From Delphinus delphis (taxonomy: Eukaryota > Chordata > Mammalia > Artiodactyla > Delphinidae): DNA of 64,000 bases. Below are positions 62,231 to 64,000 of the stretch, in pieces. The position numbers and the translations under genes are program-made. How positions within the stretch are numbered: position 1 is the first letter of the stretch; each line of letters starts with the position of its first letter. Location of the stretch: assembly GCF_949987515.2 (NCBI RefSeq), contig NC_082701.1:38395755-38459754 (forward strand). Direction: 5' to 3'. A model generated the notes under the pieces. It was given only the letters and a program-made list of their open reading frames with translations. It searched no databases and had not been told where the DNA came from.

Positions 62231-64000
62231 GTGGACACCTAGGAAGCTAGCGTGGGCACCCTGTTGCCGGCAGGAACACTGAGTAGCCCCAGGCGCACCT
62301 GGGTCTGCTAAGCAACATCCAGTCCCGTAGCCCTTTAGAGCCCCTCTGTGCATGCCGAGCGTAGGGAAACGCACTGCACTCACTTTTGGAGCGTCTTAAT
62401 TTCCTCAGCACTCGCGCACGTTCACGAACACCGTTCTGGCACGTCCCACATGGCGTAGAAGTCTTAGGCGTTGCCCTAGTCTGAGCTGCACTCAGAGTAA
62501 CCCTCGGCTTCGCATTCCATCCAGGACCTCCTGCCTGAAGTCACCATGCCTCCTAGAGGAAGTCGGCTTGCGTTCTGACTGCAGTTTAAGTCCTGTTCTT
62601 CCTGTGGCACTGCAGGCTTTCGAATAGCCTAGGCCCAGAGGAGCAGCTACGGCGTTCCTTGGTTGAGGCAGTTCGCTTGATGCAGAACACCCTACTTCGA
62701 GAAGCTGATTCAGGGAAGGAAACACAGGGTAACCTGTGTCTCTTTGGACTTGTTAGAAACCACAGTGGGGTATGCTGAGTGTGCCCATGGAAACGGGGGC
62801 CTGCTGGAACTAGCCTTGCTTTCTCATTTTGAAGGCCGCATTCATGCTGCGTTGAAGCTGCCTGATATTCCCTGCACTTGATAGTCCTGTAAACACTGTA
62901 AGAATGCTTCTGGGGAGAAAATGAATTTGCTGTCTAAACCAGGTGCTTCCGTGACTGCGGTGTGGTCAGCCTGACAAGCTCTAGCACTGAAAGGAAACTC
63001 AACGTGTGAACTTGCCTCCAGTTGAAGCCCTTAGTAGCCATGTAGATACGGAGGCCTACAGCTCTTTCCATGAGTTCTTAGTCGCTTATATGCTTTATTT
63101 TAAAGGAAGTACACTTCTGAGGACTCCTAGTCCTCTCGGGTATGCATCATTTCCCCTCCAAGTTCACTGAGTACCTCCAGAGCCCTGTGGGCCTGCTGCG
63201 AAACTTCCAGTCCCATTTGTTGATCCCTCGGAGGTCGTCTGTGCGTGCCTAGAGACGGGCAACACACCGTACGTTCCTTGATGAGAGCTACGTTTCCAGA
63301 GACCTCGACCGGCCTCAGGACAACATTGCTGCTGAGTCCGAAGTGCCCAGGAAGACTTTGTCATGGCCCTGGTGTGAGCTGCCATGTGATAACACTCTGT
63401 TTTGAATGCTTCGAGGCTGTTTTGAATGCTTCGAGGCCCTCGTACCTGGAGTCACTCTGCTCGAGGAGAAAGTCAGCATCTTGCCATGCGGTGTCGCTGA
63501 CGCCACACCCAGCAGAAACACATGCCTGGAAGTAAGGCCCTGATTTGCCGTGCAGAAGCGGAGGCGTGCAGCAGTTTCCATGAGCCGGTGGCCTGTGCTC
63601 TGCGTACCTTTAACGGCAGCACAGTTTTCTGGACACCTAGGAGGCTAGCGTGGGCACCCAGTTGCCGGCAGGAACACTGAGTACCCCCAGGCGCACCTGG
63701 GTCTGCTAAGCAACATCCAGTACCGTAGCCCTGTACAGCCCCTCTGTGCTTGCCGAGCGTAGGGCAACGCACTGCACTCTCTTTTGAGGCGTCTTAATTT
63801 CCTCAGCACTCGCGCACGTTTACGAACTCCGTTCTGGCACGTCCCACATGGCGTAGAAGTCTTAGGCATTGCCTTAGTCTGAGCAGCACTCAGAGTAACC
63901 CTCGGCTTCGCATTCCATCCAGGACCTCCTGCTTGAAATCACCGTGCCTCCTAGAGGAAGTCGGCTTGCGTTCTGACTGCAGTTTAAGTCCTTTTCTTCC
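62231..64000 (+). repeat. D23 dimer, cut by window end (X 62231-63614, Y 63615-64000)
   Basis: The X is complete, with a private C-to-T at 62824 (tttctcatt). Only the first 386 bases of the Y lie in the window, and these are of standard sequence. The array continues past the end. Confidence 0.95.

Larger units (their letters stand above)
1..64000 (+). repeat. Complex satellite / macrosatellite array with X-Y dimeric higher-order repeat
   Basis: The entire window is covered by direct head-to-tail copies of a ~1.38-kb monomer. Two monomer types alternate, and landmark positions recur every 2763 bp (for example the X start at 64, 2827, 5590, 8353, 11116 and 13879). All copies lie in the same orientation. 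No unrelated insertion longer than a few bases interrupts the array, and neither array edge lies in the window. Dimers differ from each other at only a few sites, while X and Y differ by roughly 5-6% in the stretch compared, which is the usual signature of a higher-order satellite homogenised as a dimer. Seen directly: periodicity, orientation and monomer types. Inferred: heterochromatic or centromeric/pericentromeric or macrosatellite location. I cannot assign it to a named family. Confidence 0.98.

Noticed and set aside
1..64000. CENP-B box (NTTCGNNNNANNCGGGN)
   Set aside because: The CGGG-containing sites I checked (such as aaacggggg and gagacgggc) lack the TTCG half at the right spacing on either strand, so there is no canonical box in the consensus.
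1..64000. Identity with human SST1/NBL2 or the bovine 1.715 satellite, both ~1.4 kb
   Set aside because: Only the length agrees. I see none of the short ~31-bp subrepeat motif of the bovine family, and I cannot match the sequence to SST1. A database search is needed.
1..64000. CRISPR array or bacterial repeat
   Set aside because: Units are 1.38 kb with no repeat-spacer alternation and no cas-like gene. The pattern is eukaryotic satellite DNA.
1..64000. Tandem gene cluster or rDNA-like unit
   Set aside because: No long frame, no recognised rRNA or tRNA sequence, no plausible exon set and no constraint on frames between copies.

Overview
The whole 64 kb window is one uninterrupted head-to-tail satellite (macrosatellite-type) array. 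I find no credible protein-coding gene, RNA gene, mobile element or CRISPR array in it. The basic monomer is about 1.38 kb and occurs in two diverged forms. Type X is 1384 bp and type Y is 1379 bp. They differ at about 20 of roughly 355 aligned bases in the stretch I compared, and by two diagnostic indels: X has a 20-bp tandem duplication, and Y has a 14-bp insertion. X and Y alternate strictly, giving a 2763-bp X-Y higher-order unit. Successive dimers differ at only a handful of positions.

Layout: 63 bp of a preceding monomer; 12 complete X-Y dimers (D1-D12, 64-33217); one supernumerary Y monomer (33218-34596) that breaks the alternation; then 10 complete dimers (D13-D22, 34597-62230); and a final dimer (D23) cut by the window end inside its Y monomer. 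That makes 47 monomers, the last incomplete. Only D7 (+1 and -3 bp) and D13 (+4 bp) depart from the exact 2763-bp length. Variants shared between separate dimers show that the array has evolved by local duplication, unequal exchange and probable X/Y gene conversion. Examples are D6/D7, D15/D22 exactly seven dimers apart, and D19/D22 exactly three dimers apart.

The 1.38-kb monomer is itself built of three diverged, colinear sub-copies spaced about 505 bp apart, one of them shortened. The repeat hierarchy therefore has at least three levels: ~0.5 kb sub-repeat, 1.38 kb monomer, 2.76 kb dimer. Two short perfect hairpins were present in every copy I checked.

Organism: a eukaryote, most likely a methylating one such as a vertebrate. 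This is inferred from the long, highly homogeneous, non-coding array and from many copy-specific changes being CpG-to-TpG/CpA transitions. I cannot name the species or match the monomer to a named satellite family. The short reading frames are by-products of the repeat: they recur with every dimer, overlap on both strands, and carry amino-acid-changing variants and frame-breaking indels.
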